Source: Warburgia ugandensis
Lineage: Eukaryota > Streptophyta > Magnoliopsida > Canellales > Canellaceae
Direction: 5' to 3'
Length of the DNA stretch: 64,000 nucleotides
NCBI GenBank assembly: GCA_035236585.1
Contig: CP141132.1
Location: 81,644,880-81,708,879, forward strand
The position numbers and the translations under genes were made by a program. Below are positions 48,901-59,984 of this stretch, piece by piece. The notes under the pieces were generated by a model, which did no database searches, was not told the origin of the DNA, and saw only the letters and a list, made by a program, of their open reading frames with translations. Position 1 is the first letter of the stretch. Every line of letters starts with the position of its first letter.

Positions 48901-51003
48901 GTTAGGTATTGGAGATTGAACATACATTGTCAGTTACACTACAATCGGCATTGTATTCGAGCAATGCTTTCACAGCTAAGCAATCCTCTGCAGTTAGGGA
49001 GTGCCAGACAGCTAAATGCAGAGGGGTCATTCCATTCTACATGAAATATGAACCACAACATATGAGTTTGGGCCAGCATATTTGCACTTCAATGGAAAAT
49101 ACAATTCTGAAGTCCAAATTTTCATTAGATAAGGTAGGAAATGAAAGTGGAAGCAACGATAAAGCAATAACTGATCAGTTAATTGATGGTAACTCAGAGT
49201 CATGATCTTCAGAAGCATAACAGCGTCCTAGTTATAAGAACCATCAAATATAGTTTGTATATTGATTGGTTATAAAAATAGAAGACAGAGCAAGCTTACA
49301 TTGGCTTTGGCCTCCACAAAAGCACCATGATCAAGAAGCAATCTTGCTGCTTCAGTGCATCCATTTTTTGCTGCCATGTGCAGTGGGGTTTCACCATACT
49401 GAAAGAAGATTCCACACAAATGTCAACACTAGGAATTAAAAGAACCCCGTCAGAGGGAGAAAGCTTTGAATTTCACAGAAATCACTGCATTGACCAGTAT
49501 CGCTCCTAACAGGTTACCATATTTTTTGCCTCCAATTCAATCTTTTCTGGACCTCGCCAATCAAGAAGGAACTTGACAATTGAAACATTATTGTAACCAG
49601 CAGCGACATGCAAGGGCGTCTGGGCCATCTGGGGAGAAATATTCATATGAGCAACAAAAAACATTGAAACAGCTCTAGAAATTTTCCTGTCATAACTCCC
49701 CAAAATTCACAGACATGAGAATGTATGTAACTAGAAGTTACAGAAGCAAAAAAATCATTAGATGCAGTTTCAGTTCATATGTTTACAAATCAAGCTCCAT
49801 GCATCCACAAGCAGAAATGAATAAGATGATAAATATTCTCAAGACAATAATTCAAGATTGTTCTCACAGGTAATCTTGATTTTCTTTTGTAAGAAAGAAC
49901 AACAGTTAGGTGCAGCTCTTTGCGAGCTCAGGTCATAAGTTTGCAGACGATCAATGTTCTTGTCAAGCTCAGGATGGCAGTAAAGACAAGGCAGTTGAAA
50001 AGAATGCAGACACATTTTAGACAACTAGTTGATGCAACCAACAACTGGAAACACCAGTTCCCCTAGAAAAGAATTTAACTGCACTAAATGCAGCACATTG
50101 ATCATACTCTGAAGCACGAGTGCACACCAAGCAAGCTACAACCCAAACTAAGGTGCAGAAGTCGAAAATGCATAATGGTCAATTTTGGCCAACAATGATC
50201 ACACCCATGACATATCCATAAAATTCCCATTCACAAAATCAATATCTGATCCAGCTTTCTCGTGAATCCACAATATAAATACACAAACTAAGATCTAATG
50301 CAAGATCAGAACCAAATAAAGAGAGATGACCGGCAGACCTCCCTTTGTAATTCCTTTCTAAAGAATGAAATATTGTCAGATGATTTAAATCATAATCCAC
50401 AAACGAAACGATCATCTGGTTGAAAGAAAACTAAGAGAAACTGATGTAAGCTCAAACATGGTCATCAGAACACAAATAAAAGAAAAGGAAAACAAGCTAT
50501 GATCCAAAGATACCATACCTCACAAATTACTTATTCAACAATTATACCTCCTAATTCAAAGGAAATAATGCTTCAAAGTACCAAAATAAAGAAATGAAAG
50601 CAATTCAACAAAACGAGCAGCAAAAACACCAAATATATCAGATTCTAGATAATCCAAAGACAACAAACAGATGGACATCAATTAAAAATACCGAATTACA
50701 ACTCTTAAATTACAAATAATGAAGCCAAATTCACATAAATAAGATGAAATCAACAATCAATAAGGAGACCCACGTTGTAAAAAGTTCTCAAATTCAACAC
50801 AAATGTATAAACCCATAGCAACATCCATAGATCAAAACAAAACGTCAAAGAGGGAGAGAAATTACAACTGCATTTCTTTCGTTGAGGAGAGATGGGTTTT
50901 CTTGGAGCTTCTTCTGGAGGGAAAGAAGATCCCCACTCTGTGCACAGGCATGGATGGTCGCCTGTTTAGATGATCTTACCCGTTGATCTGGGGTCGCCGG
51001 CAT
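45950..51003 (-). CDS. Ankyrin-repeat AAA ATPase (CbxX/CfqX type, At3g24530-like)
   Basis: A predicted ATP-driven remodelling protein: N-terminal ankyrin repeats followed by an AAA domain of the CbbX family, whose bacterial and red-algal members reactivate Rubisco. The plant protein's substrate is not known to me. Exons: 50866-51003, 49518-49628, 49300-49398, 48926-49036, 48525-48828, 47694-47833, 45950-46486; all in phase, 479 residues, near the remembered Arabidopsis length. Ankyrin motifs include TPLHVAAGYNNVSIVKFLL, GETPLHMAAKNG and NGMTPLHLAVWH, one per exon. Walker A GNPGTGKT is at 250-257, split by intron 5. Walker B ILFVDEAY has Asp313/Glu314. The ATG at 51003 was chosen because the protein then starts MPATPDQR, as in relatives; the open frame continues upstream through a CT-rich 5' UTR. 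Confidence 0.94.
46921..47095 (+). mobile_element. Au-like SINE copy 11, in intron 6 of the ankyrin-AAA gene
   Basis: The copy runs from cttggcgtaacaattgag through gtcacaggttcaagg, tgcaaaaatgcaaggtaagg and ccccaaccctgcatacgttg to the 3' end. It is antisense to its host gene and clear of both splice sites. Confidence 0.85.
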
Positions 51004-51087
51004 CTTTCTGGGTCTTTCTCTCCCTCTTCGTCTGTTGAGAGAGAGAGATGGAACTTTTCCTCTGGGTTTTGCGGTCTTCTTTCGTTT

Positions 51088-51091
<4 letters not shown>

Positions 51092-51132
<41 letters not shown>
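51092..51132 (+). repeat. (GA)n microsatellite in the 5' UTR of the ankyrin-AAA gene
   Basis: A perfect GA array of about 41 bp, reading CT on the gene's strand, about 90-130 bp upstream of the start codon. CT-rich 5' UTRs are common in plants and may affect expression. Confidence 0.93.
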
Positions 51133-51134
<2 letters not shown>

Positions 51135-53163
51135 GAGGTATGGGGGAAGAGAAAGAATGAGAAAATGGCCTGAATTTCTGGCGACTGGAACGGACTGTCC
51201 GATAATGAGTTCGGAGGCCAATTTGGGAAGACGCGGAGAATGACCGACGAGGGTAATTTTGAAATGAAATTTTGCGGTAAAATCCAGTCAACGACGAAGT
51301 TAGGCGGTTTATTTTGGGAAGTTCCAACAAATGATGAGGGTATTTCGGGAAGGGCAATGGTAAACAAAGGAGTGCCCCACTTTGAATATAGGCCCCACCT
51401 TTGATGATGCCACCCTTTCATCTGATTGCTCTGGCCTTTTCTTTAAGAGATGTCAAAGCCGGATCAACCAGATGAACGGTCCGGATAGTTCAACCGAGCA
51501 ATCACATGAACGGATTAGATTGTCCGATCTTCGTCCTTTTTGTTTAAAAGACATTGAAAGCCAGAGCAATCGGATGAATGCCTGCGATTATTAAAAGGTC
51601 AAATAGTTAATTTTTTAAAAATGTCCGGATTTTTTATGTCCCAAAATAATTCAAAAGTGACTGTACTACTTAAATTTCATGCCAATTAATATTACTTTAC
51701 CACGTAAAATCTCAAAATTTATGATTAGTTTGTGATAGATTTAAATTTCTCATCGTATTTAATATGTCAAAAAATAAATTAACCAGGGATTGTTAATGCA
51801 TTTGGATGATCCTATCCATTTGTTTTATTTTTAAATAATTAAAAAAGAGAGAAAGAGTGGTTGTCATTGTTACCTAAAAAAACATAGGCTTCAACCATTC
51901 AATAGGCAAGAAATTTGAGTTCTAGGCTATCTAAGCCATTCCTAATATTATGAATGGCTTAGATCTGCCATAGAAGTTTTATCTTGCATAAAAAGTAAGC
52001 TTAGTATACCTACAAGGACTATAAAAATTAAAATTCATATTCCAATAATAATTTCCTCCCAAACTTTTCACAAATGTTTGCCAAATTTTGCAAATATTTT
52101 CCTTGTGGACTAATTACGGAATTCGAAATTTGTAACTATGCCCATTTTGATTCAAAAGCAGGGCCCCCGATCAATAGATAAGTGACTCTCTTTTGATCGC
52201 AATCATCCAATCTACCGTGAAGAAGATCAGAACCCTTCATTCAAGTGAGATCATCTCGGATGGATCCCATATAATAACCCCACGGAAAGGATTTCTCTGC
52301 CGATTCACATGCAGCTGCTAGTGTAGAATTAGCTGTCCTTGTAATGCATGCCAGCCTTCTATGAAGGAGATGTTGGGATAATAAACCAATAATTTAGGCT
52401 TGCGTCTGCCAGCTCTCAGTAGCTTCCGTTATTGGTTTTACGCGTACAACACTTTATAAATCAATTCTTATATGCTCTAATTGAACGGTTGAGATCTCAT
52501 CCCTGCGAGAGATCAATCCCTATTTTTATGGGTTAGTGGGGAACTAGTAGATCCTGCGGTAGCTTCCTACCGGAACTCCGCTTCCCATCTCTGCCGAACG
52601 CCTCCCCGAGATGAAACAGCGAGGCCCGCCATGATTCTCCCTGTCAGTTCACAACATTACTCTGCGCAGTATGCACTTGAGCTCATCGTCAGTACCAGAG
52701 AGGCTCCAGTTTCCTGTCGTGCGTCCTTTGAATTGAATTCAAAAGATCATAGAATTTGCATATATCCAGGGCAACTCAAATAGCCTGTTCAAGATGAAAC
52801 CGGCCTGAATAATTGACGACAACCATCAACAGTTCCGAACAATCTAACAATACAAAAACCAAAGACAGAGATCTTCAAAGACTGCAGAATGTAATGAACA
52901 AACTGTACAGCATGATATCACAGTTCAGTGGCCAATAACATGGTTGATTGACCAAATTACATCAGTTAAAATACCTACGAATGCATGACCAGCCCATCCA
53001 ATCACAAGAAATACCGGCTAAGAGATCTAACTTTCAATGCCTACGCAGGTTTCTCCAACGGGTGCTGCGCGATTCTCTCTCATCCTCGGGGATTTACAGA
53101 CTTTAGGAGCATCATCCATCAAAGCGAATGGCCCTAAGACGATCCATCATACACCAAAAAGAA
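51133..53163. other. Intergenic DNA
   Basis: This holds the promoter side of the ankyrin-AAA gene on the left and the 3' UTR of the PPR gene on the right. I see no gene, RNA or recognisable transposon between them. Confidence 0.5.
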
Positions 53164-55194
53164 TCAGGAAGGCCGTCGTCCCACTGGAACAGGGTCCCTT
53201 CTCTTGACTCTTTTCTTCATCATCTCCGACCATCTTGCAAGCACATTGGAATCCTCAAATTTCCCGGAGAACTTCATTTTCTGTGCCAACTCTCCGAGTA
53301 TATCAGGGATCCCTGCTTTAGAGAAATCAGCTGCAAATTTGTTGTAATCTAGCTGAGGTGCTTTCATCCCTTTATTTATCATCTCCTCTATATATTTGCA
53401 GGCCTCTTGTGATCTTCCCTGGCTTATAAGGCCTCCTATAAAAACAGTATAAGAATTGTCGTCAGGACAGCACCCCTTCTTAGCCATCTCGTCCCAAACT
53501 GCACGCCCCATGTCGTGATTCTTTGCCCTGAAGTAGGATTTCATCAGCATGTTGTAGGTGTGAATGGTGGGCTCAAAGCCATTTTGGATCATCTTCTTGT
53601 AAATCCGCACTGCATCATCTGACATGTTCCTATTTGTCATCAATTTAATCAGCGCATTGTACGTCCTGCTGTCTGGCGGGCAACCTTTCTCTTTCATCTC
53701 CTTCAACAACCCATAGACCTTGTCCATCTTCTTCTCATTTCCAAATCCTACAATCAGACATGTATAAACAGCAGCGTCTGGCTGGCAACCAGCATCAAGC
53801 ATTTCGTCGAAATATCTCTCAGCTTCTTCCATTTTGTTCCCCTTGCAGAGATCCCTGATCATGATGGTGTAGCTCCTCACGTTCGGCGACGGCCCCTTGG
53901 CTTTCATCAGCTCAAACAGCTTAATTGCCTCCGATCGTCTTCTACCCAGAAACAGCCCTTCCAGCATTGTGTTATGTGCAACAATATCAGGTTTCAAACC
54001 GTTATCAATCATCGCATTCCAGGCCTTCCCTGCCTCCATTAGATTCTTCACCTTGCACCATCCGGCAAGAAGAACGGAATACGTCCGCAAATCAGGTGGG
54101 AACCGATCTTTCATTTTCTCGAACAATGCCTGAGCCTCCTTTCCCAGCTTTGCCCTTGCTAGTGCATCTAGCAAGCAGTTGAATGTATCAACACTAGCTT
54201 CAAACTTATACCTTCTCATCAACTCAAATATCCCAACAGCTTTCTTCATCTCTCTGGCAGCAGCAAAAGCTCTAATTGCAATAACAAATGTCTCAACCGT
54301 AAGAACACCTTTCTTCCCCATCTCCTCCAGCATCTCCACCATGCTCTCGAACTGCCTTGTCTTGCCAAGGATAGCCATCATCGCATTATACGTCCGCGAA
54401 TTGTGTGAAAAACCCGGTCTCTGTCCCACCCAACGAAAGAACCGAAATGCAGGTTTCCGCGCATGGCAAAACCGAGTCAACACATCTACGACGAGCAAGT
54501 GAGATAGACTGATATCACATTGATCAAGTACTGCTTCCATGTTGCGATCCAACGCGAACAAATCATCAATCACTTTGCAAACCCTCTCAACCTCAATGGG
54601 GTCAGCTGACTCGGAAGAACTCGCATCTTTGTCACCACCATTATCACCATAATCATCAACCTCATCATCTGTTTCTCCAACCCCATTCCCAACACTAGAG
54701 ACAAACCTACAATTCGAATCAGGAAATTCCCGCATGTCTCCATTCAAAATCCTAGAATTCAAACCGACCATTTTGCCTGTACCCACATATGACACACTGG
54801 AAAAAGCCCTAGAACTCGATAATGCCATTTTCCCCGCATACCCATTACCAGAAACAATGGGAAAAAACCTAGAAATCAATGGTGGTGGCATTTGCTCTTG
54901 AAAATAAGGCCGGAGAGAGACGTATGGCAGAAGACACGGAATTTCACCATGAGAACGATAGAAACGACGATGATGGCGATGATCAAAAGGACTAGACAAG
55001 GGCAGAGAGCTACCATCATAAATGCGCATTTGCTGTCGGTGAAATCCTCGCCCTTCTCTCGATTCGATTCGTCTATGATCCCTAGAGCGTAGCTCGGGTG
55101 AGAAGAAGTAGAATTCGCCATTGAGATCGCAGATCTGGAGCTGGCGTAGTGCAAGGGTTCGACTTTTGGGGGATCTCCTTAGCATGAGAGCCAT
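53164..55194 (-). CDS. P-class PPR protein, mitochondrial type (At3g62470-like)
   Basis: An intronless 676-residue pentatricopeptide-repeat protein, a class that binds organelle RNA in a sequence-specific way. The N-terminus (about 1-60) is rich in Arg, Ser and Leu and poor in acid, as in mitochondrial targeting peptides. An acidic linker (about 165-185) precedes RVCKVIDDLFALDRNMEAVL. From about residue 265 onward about ten 35-residue repeats follow, for example TYNAMMAILGKTRQFESMVE, DIVAHNTMLEGLFLGRRRSE, TYNALIKLMTNRNMSDDAVR and SYTVFIGGLISQGRSQEACK. No DYW or E extension is present. The tail (MMKKRVKRRDPV) is basic. The match to the At3g62470/At5g14820 group is from memory and strong. A telo-box lies just upstream. 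Confidence 0.94.
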   Translation of the reverse strand: MALMLRRSPKSRTLALRQLQICDLNGEFYFFSPELRSRDHRRIESREGRGFHRQQMRIYDGSSLPLSSPFDHRHHRRFYRSHGEIPCLLPYVSLRPYFQEQMPPPLISRFFPIVSGNGYAGKMALSSSRAFSSVSYVGTGKMVGLNSRILNGDMREFPDSNCRFVSSVGNGVGETDDEVDDYGDNGGDKDASSSESADPIEVERVCKVIDDLFALDRNMEAVLDQCDISLSHLLVVDVLTRFCHARKPAFRFFRWVGQRPGFSHNSRTYNAMMAILGKTRQFESMVEMLEEMGKKGVLTVETFVIAIRAFAAAREMKKAVGIFELMRRYKFEASVDTFNCLLDALARAKLGKEAQALFEKMKDRFPPDLRTYSVLLAGWCKVKNLMEAGKAWNAMIDNGLKPDIVAHNTMLEGLFLGRRRSEAIKLFELMKAKGPSPNVRSYTIMIRDLCKGNKMEEAERYFDEMLDAGCQPDAAVYTCLIVGFGNEKKMDKVYGLLKEMKEKGCPPDSRTYNALIKLMTNRNMSDDAVRIYKKMIQNGFEPTIHTYNMLMKSYFRAKNHDMGRAVWDEMAKKGCCPDDNSYTVFIGGLISQGRSQEACKYIEEMINKGMKAPQLDYNKFAADFSKAGIPDILGELAQKMKFSGKFEDSNVLARWSEMMKKRVKRRDPVPVGRRPS

Positions 55195-55237
55195 TTGAAC
55201 GCCATTAAAGCTTGGGATTTGAGTCGCAGAGCTGTGA

Positions 55238-55253
55238 TTTAGGGTTAGGGTTT
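55238..55253 (-). promoter_or_regulatory. Double telo-box upstream of the PPR gene
   Basis: On the gene's strand the sequence is aaaccctaaccctaaa, ending 44 bp before the ATG. Telo-boxes are common near the transcription starts of plant genes for translation and organelle biogenesis. A single aaaccctaa-type copy is also on the plus strand at about 9453-9461, inside TilS exon 1. Confidence 0.75.
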
Positions 55254-55867
55254 GAATTGGGAGTGTTATGGAAGGGAAAATAGGAAATTACAGTGGCAGC
55301 GGAAGACATATTTTTCACTTGGAAAGTACCGGCAGGCCCAAATACACGTGGGACCCACTATGTTAATAATCGCAACCGTTCATCTATATCAGAGTTATCC
55401 ACCGCTTGATGAATGGAAGTTCTGAGATCTAATGCTTTTGGTGATGAGCGATGAACCGTTGATGGAAGTAGGTCCTATTGTAGTATTGGCTGAGTGGATA
55501 GAAGTGCTAGTGGGGAGTATTTATGCAACGATCAAAACCGTTTATCTTATAGACTATGTTGTAGATGAGCCATCTACCAAATTTGACTCCATTTAAAACC
55601 TACCATTTGCATGGATTTCCATATGTGATCACAATTTTAGAATGTAGTCGATCTAAAATTAGAAAAATCAAATGAAGGAGTAAGATCATTCAAGGTAAGT
55701 CCCGTTGGGGCAACCTTGCGCATTGTAATAACATTCCTCTTTGGAGGATTAAAAGAAGAGGAATGCTTGAGTCTTGCGTGTAGTATCCTACTAAGGTTTA
55801 AGCTTGCTGCATCTCCACTTGACTATAGTGGTCTCACCTTTGGTTGATCAGGCCTATTTATTTTTAA

Positions 55868-55981
55868 AAGTGCACGAAACTCCCATATTCAGGGAAAGGA
55901 GGACAAAACTCCCATATATACATATTTGGAAAGAGGGATAGATCGCAAGGGTCTATAATATGGAACCTTAACTTGCATTTC
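55868..55981 (-). mobile_element. Au-like SINE copy 12, degraded
   Basis: Only the 3' half is recognisable, starting agtgcacgaaactcccatat on the plus strand. It ends at gcaagggtctataatatgg, then cttaacttgcattt. No gene was seen in 55254-55867 or 55982-56402. Confidence 0.65.
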
Positions 55982-56402
55982 TCTAAATCTAATGATTTTA
56001 GCGGTCAAAATATGTGCTTTCAACTCTGTTTCATTGTTCTTAAACGGGGTCTATATTTGTACGTTGAATGTAAATCTTCGTTTTCAGACTCTCATCTAAT
56101 CAACAATGTTTTAAGATCATCGGTCATCTATAGTAATAGAAACCAAATGAACGTACGTGATCAATCAGACATGGGTCCCGCCATGGTAAAGCGAGGCCCA
56201 GCATCCTTGTTTCCTGCGCGAGCGACTCCAGCATTCCTATTTAAAATTAAAAAATGGTCCTTCACAGATACTGCTGACGTGGGCACAGGTCCACGTGGCA
56301 TCTCTTCATCTCTTGAGAGGTCTCCATCATGTAACTTATTAGAAAAAACTTCAAAATTTTCTAAAATGCCAAAAAAAAAAAAATCCAAAAAAGAGGGCCT
56401 CC

Positions 56403-56409
56403 TATATAA
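56403..56409 (+). promoter_or_regulatory. Candidate TATA box of the NYC1 pseudogene
   Basis: A tatataa motif lies about 50-100 bp before the first ATGs of the NYC1 remnant, in a position consistent with a former core promoter. Confidence 0.4.
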
Positions 56410-57526
56410 CTATTCACGAATTCTCCTCCTAAAATCTCCTTTTCAGTCTGCATGATCGTTGGTTCCGCGCTCCAATTCTCATCACAGACTTTCCTAGACT
56501 CATCAAAAATGGATCCAAACTTGAAATTCCGACATATGCTCAACCGGAATCCGGCGACTTTTGACGGAATTTCCTTTCCCGGCCACGTCGCTCATCGAAG
56601 CAGCTCTGTCGCTCTTTCAGATATGAAAACAGAGGAGATTCCGACGAGAGAAATGGATTTCTGAAGTGCAGCGAGATGAAATTGAGAAAGTCCGGCAGAA
56701 GAAGCGGAACGGATTACTGTATTCTTTGAAATTGCTGCCTCTTAGGTGCGGAATCGCGGCTTGAAGGACAGTATCGGAGCGCTGTAGCGAAGGCCGAAGC
56801 GGTTTTCTTCTCGGTTGGTTGCTCTTTTCTGTGCTTCATGCTGTGTCATTTCTGCAGAAATTCGAAATGCCAGGATAATTAGCTTCTGATGGAGGTTTAC
56901 CATAATACATGTTTAATTCCTATTTTGTCTGGAAACTGAAATATAATTTGTTGTGGATTCGAAAAATGCAACCTTTGTGGAGAAACTTACTAGTTCATTG
57001 GCCAAATACTTCGAAAAATAAAAGCTTGTTGAACTCTCTCTTGTTTATTGCGATTCCTTTGCAAGAAGTTGCCTGCTATCTGAATCTCTGTAGAAATTAT
57101 TTCTGTATTTGATTGGGATGAATTACTGTTTTCTCCGTAGAAATTCGAAGTGCTTTGGATTGAGCTTTTAGAAGCTTCCTATCTCTGAATAGATGTATTG
57201 AGGCTTTAGTGTAGTTCTTTTTTAAATATGAGTTTGTCTAGGAACTGATCTACAATTTTTGGTGGATTCAGAAAGTGCAATTTTCGTTTACTGTTTAGGT
57301 AGCTAATCATCTTCGTGAAAATTGTTGCACTTTTCAGTTTCTTGGGATTCCTTATGTGAGTTTTGCTATGAAAATTGACAAATATTGCTGTAGTCCTGAT
57401 CTCCTAGTGATTAGCAAATCAAAATAAAGCATGATACTTATATACTTCTTACACATCATCTTTTAAGAATACACTTCATTAATGTTGGCTTTCTTTGATT
57501 TTCCATCAGATTTATGAGCTATCCAT

Positions 57527-57665
57527 ATAGAAGGGGAGCCTTGGTGCAGCGGTAAAAGTTGTCATCATGTGACCTTGAGGTCCCTTGTGATCCGCCCCTT
57601 CCCCGGACCCCGCATAGGCGGGAGCTTCATGGATCGGGCCTGCCCTTTTTGTTTTTTTTTTCTTA
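57527..57665 (+). mobile_element. Au-like SINE copy 13 with internal deletion
   Basis: It starts with the best-preserved head in the window (aaggggagccttggtgcagcgg). It then jumps from accttgaggtc to ccttgtgatccgccccttcc, losing the B-box region and middle. A perfect 15-bp duplication, ttatgagctatccat, flanks it (57512-57526 and 57666-57680). Confidence 0.92.
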
Positions 57666-57824
57666 TTATGAGCTATCCATCTACATGAGAATATTTGTAG
57701 CTAGGTTAATCCATGAAGAACTTATAGGCCACTGATGTCTATATAAGATGGAACCTAAAAGATAATTGTTTTGTGTCATCAAATATATGGGCTCTAGGTG
57801 TACTCTTAGGTACTTGAGTGTTAA

Positions 57825-57990
57825 AAAGTGCAGCCCAGTGCAAGAATCTCCTACGTATGTGGGGACCAGGGAAGGGGCAGACCATAAAGAGTCTATAGTA
57901 CACAGCCTTATCTTGCATTTTTGCAAGAGGCTGTTTCCACGCCTTGAACCCATGACCTGGAGGTCACAAGCTGACAACTCAACAGTTGAC
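57825..57990 (-). mobile_element. Au-like SINE copy 14
   Basis: On the plus strand it runs from aaagtgcagcccagtgcaag through cttatcttgcatttttgcaa and the B-box complement (cgccttgaacc) to aggtcacaagctgac. The 5' head is truncated. It lies opposite to copies 13 and 15 in the same NYC1 intron. Confidence 0.82.
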
Positions 57991-58784
57991 TGTTGAAATA
58001 GTTATAAATAAAAAAATGCATGTCTATACCTTTACTGCTTGTCTTTTCTTTCCTTTTTCTTTTGGAATGTTTGATTGTCATTGAAATACTCTACAAGCAC
58101 ACCATTTCCTTCTACATGAGTTTCTTAGTGCGTATGCACTATTGGAGAAGTTTTCATATATGCGTGTTAACTCTCTGTCTTCTCATCAACTTCTAGACTT
58201 ATATGTGGCCTTCCCTTTCTTTTTTTTACTGGTCAGTTTGCGACACACTTCAGAAGATACTCCTCACCATGATGAGCACTGGGGTAATACTTTCCATTGG
58301 TTTCCAATTGTCAGGTACATAAGAGCATTTTTTCTACTGAATTAGTTTATGCCCTATTTGGTGTAAACTGGTGGAAATTTTCTTACTTTCAATACAAAAA
58401 TTTCAAAGGTGGCGACAGTCAGTTGAACACATTGATTTGGTATAGCTGGCTTGTTTGGATTATAGGAGCAAATATGGTTTTAGAGGAAGACAGTAGGGCT
58501 GGTCCAAGAAATCTTGTTATAACTGGGAGGTATGAGATCTACTCTTTTTTGTTTCACAAAGACTATCTATCAGCAGTTGAAATCCAAGCTATTCCTTCAA
58601 TATGCACATCTTCTTAGTTTACTTGGGTCAATAGTTAGCTCATGGAACATATAAATCATCACCAATGAAATACCTGTGAATACTTTTAGAATATTGGATA
58701 CTTCTGTTTGTCAAAGTAACTATCAAGTTTCAAACAAAAGTCAACACTCTTTGAATTAAGTACCATGCCTTCTGCTTTGGAGTG

Positions 58785-58965
58785 AAGGGGAGCCTCAGCA
58801 CAACGGTAGAGTTGTTGTCGTGTGGCCTTGAGGTGATGGGTTCAAGGCGTGGAAACAGCCTCTTGCAAAATGCAAGGTAAGGCTGCGTACTATTAACCCT
58901 TGTAGTCCGCCCCTTCCCCAGACCCCGCATACACAGAAGCTTCGTGCACCAGAGCTGCCCGTGGC
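58785..58965 (+). mobile_element. Au-like SINE copy 15, full length with 19-bp duplication
   Basis: 181 bp, running from aaggggagcctcagcacaac to the agagctgcccgtggc end. It is flanked by a perfect 19-bp duplication, tgccttctgctttggagtg (58766-58784 and 58966-58984). The perfect flanks mark it as the youngest copy here. Confidence 0.96.
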
Positions 58966-59984
58966 TGCCTTCTGCTTTGGAGTGCTTTTAAGTCATAATA
59001 ACTTCTGGTATACTACTTAGATAGATGCTACTCTGAGTTTGTTTATAGACCATCTCAGAAGTAAATGTAGTCAAGTTTCATGTGTCTTATCTGTGACATG
59101 GTATTTGGTCTATTTTTTCAACTAAAGACAAACACAGGTGAACCACTTCTTCTATAATCCAAACCATTGATTTGTTTGTCTTTTTCTTTGATAGGTTGTT
59201 CCACATAAACTTCTCAACTGATAGCATTCTAATCATTGCAGACTGCAGGATGTAGAATGTATGACATAAAAAGTTTAAAATGAATGCTACAAATTGTGAA
59301 GGGATAGGTTTCCTGATACATTACTTTTGGCCTGTGATCTGTTCATTTCGGAGTCAAGCAGATAAATGGTTTGGATCATAGAACCATTGGATCCTACTTG
59401 TACCTTTTCTCCTGCTAGTTTTCCTTGTAAAGATATGCATTTATAATGTAACCTTATTTTTCTTGCTTCTTATCTCACTGTATTCATATCGGGGTCCTAG
59501 ATTTTCCAAAGATGCTCTCTTTATCTCCATTCCTGTGTCCTTGTCTATATATGTCTTGAAACTGCGATCATAGGTGGTGCAGTTCATTTTATCAAATTCA
59601 TAACCACAAAATATCATTCATTAATTTGATAGATCCTGAAAGTGTTTTCATATAGTAAGTCCAAATGATAAAAAAAATATGTTTGTAAGCACTTGTTAAT
59701 AGATTGAGTGAAATTCTACTTGTTTTTGTTGATTATGCGTTTCTTTTCTATTTCAGTACAAGAGCACTAGGCAAAGCACTTACTCAGGAATTTATCCTGT
59801 CTGGGGATCGTCTTGTTGTTGCTTCTCATAGGTGATATTCAGATCTTTCATATATCTTTCAGTATATATTTTTGCTATGCTTTTTGTTTTCTGGGTATTA
59901 TAGGCTTGCTATATTCTTCTCTGTTCATGTTTCCAGCTACCAACTTGGATTTTTGAAGGCAGCCCTGAGTCAGTAGATATGACT

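Noticed and set aside
51004-51357. N-terminal extension of the ankyrin-AAA protein
   Set aside because: The extension would encode low-complexity Ser-Leu repeats from the CT microsatellite, and the start at 51003 matches the remembered orthologue.
54876-55154. Small minus-strand protein with a membrane-like segment
   Set aside because: It overlaps the PPR gene's N-terminal coding region in another frame on the same strand and has no independent support.
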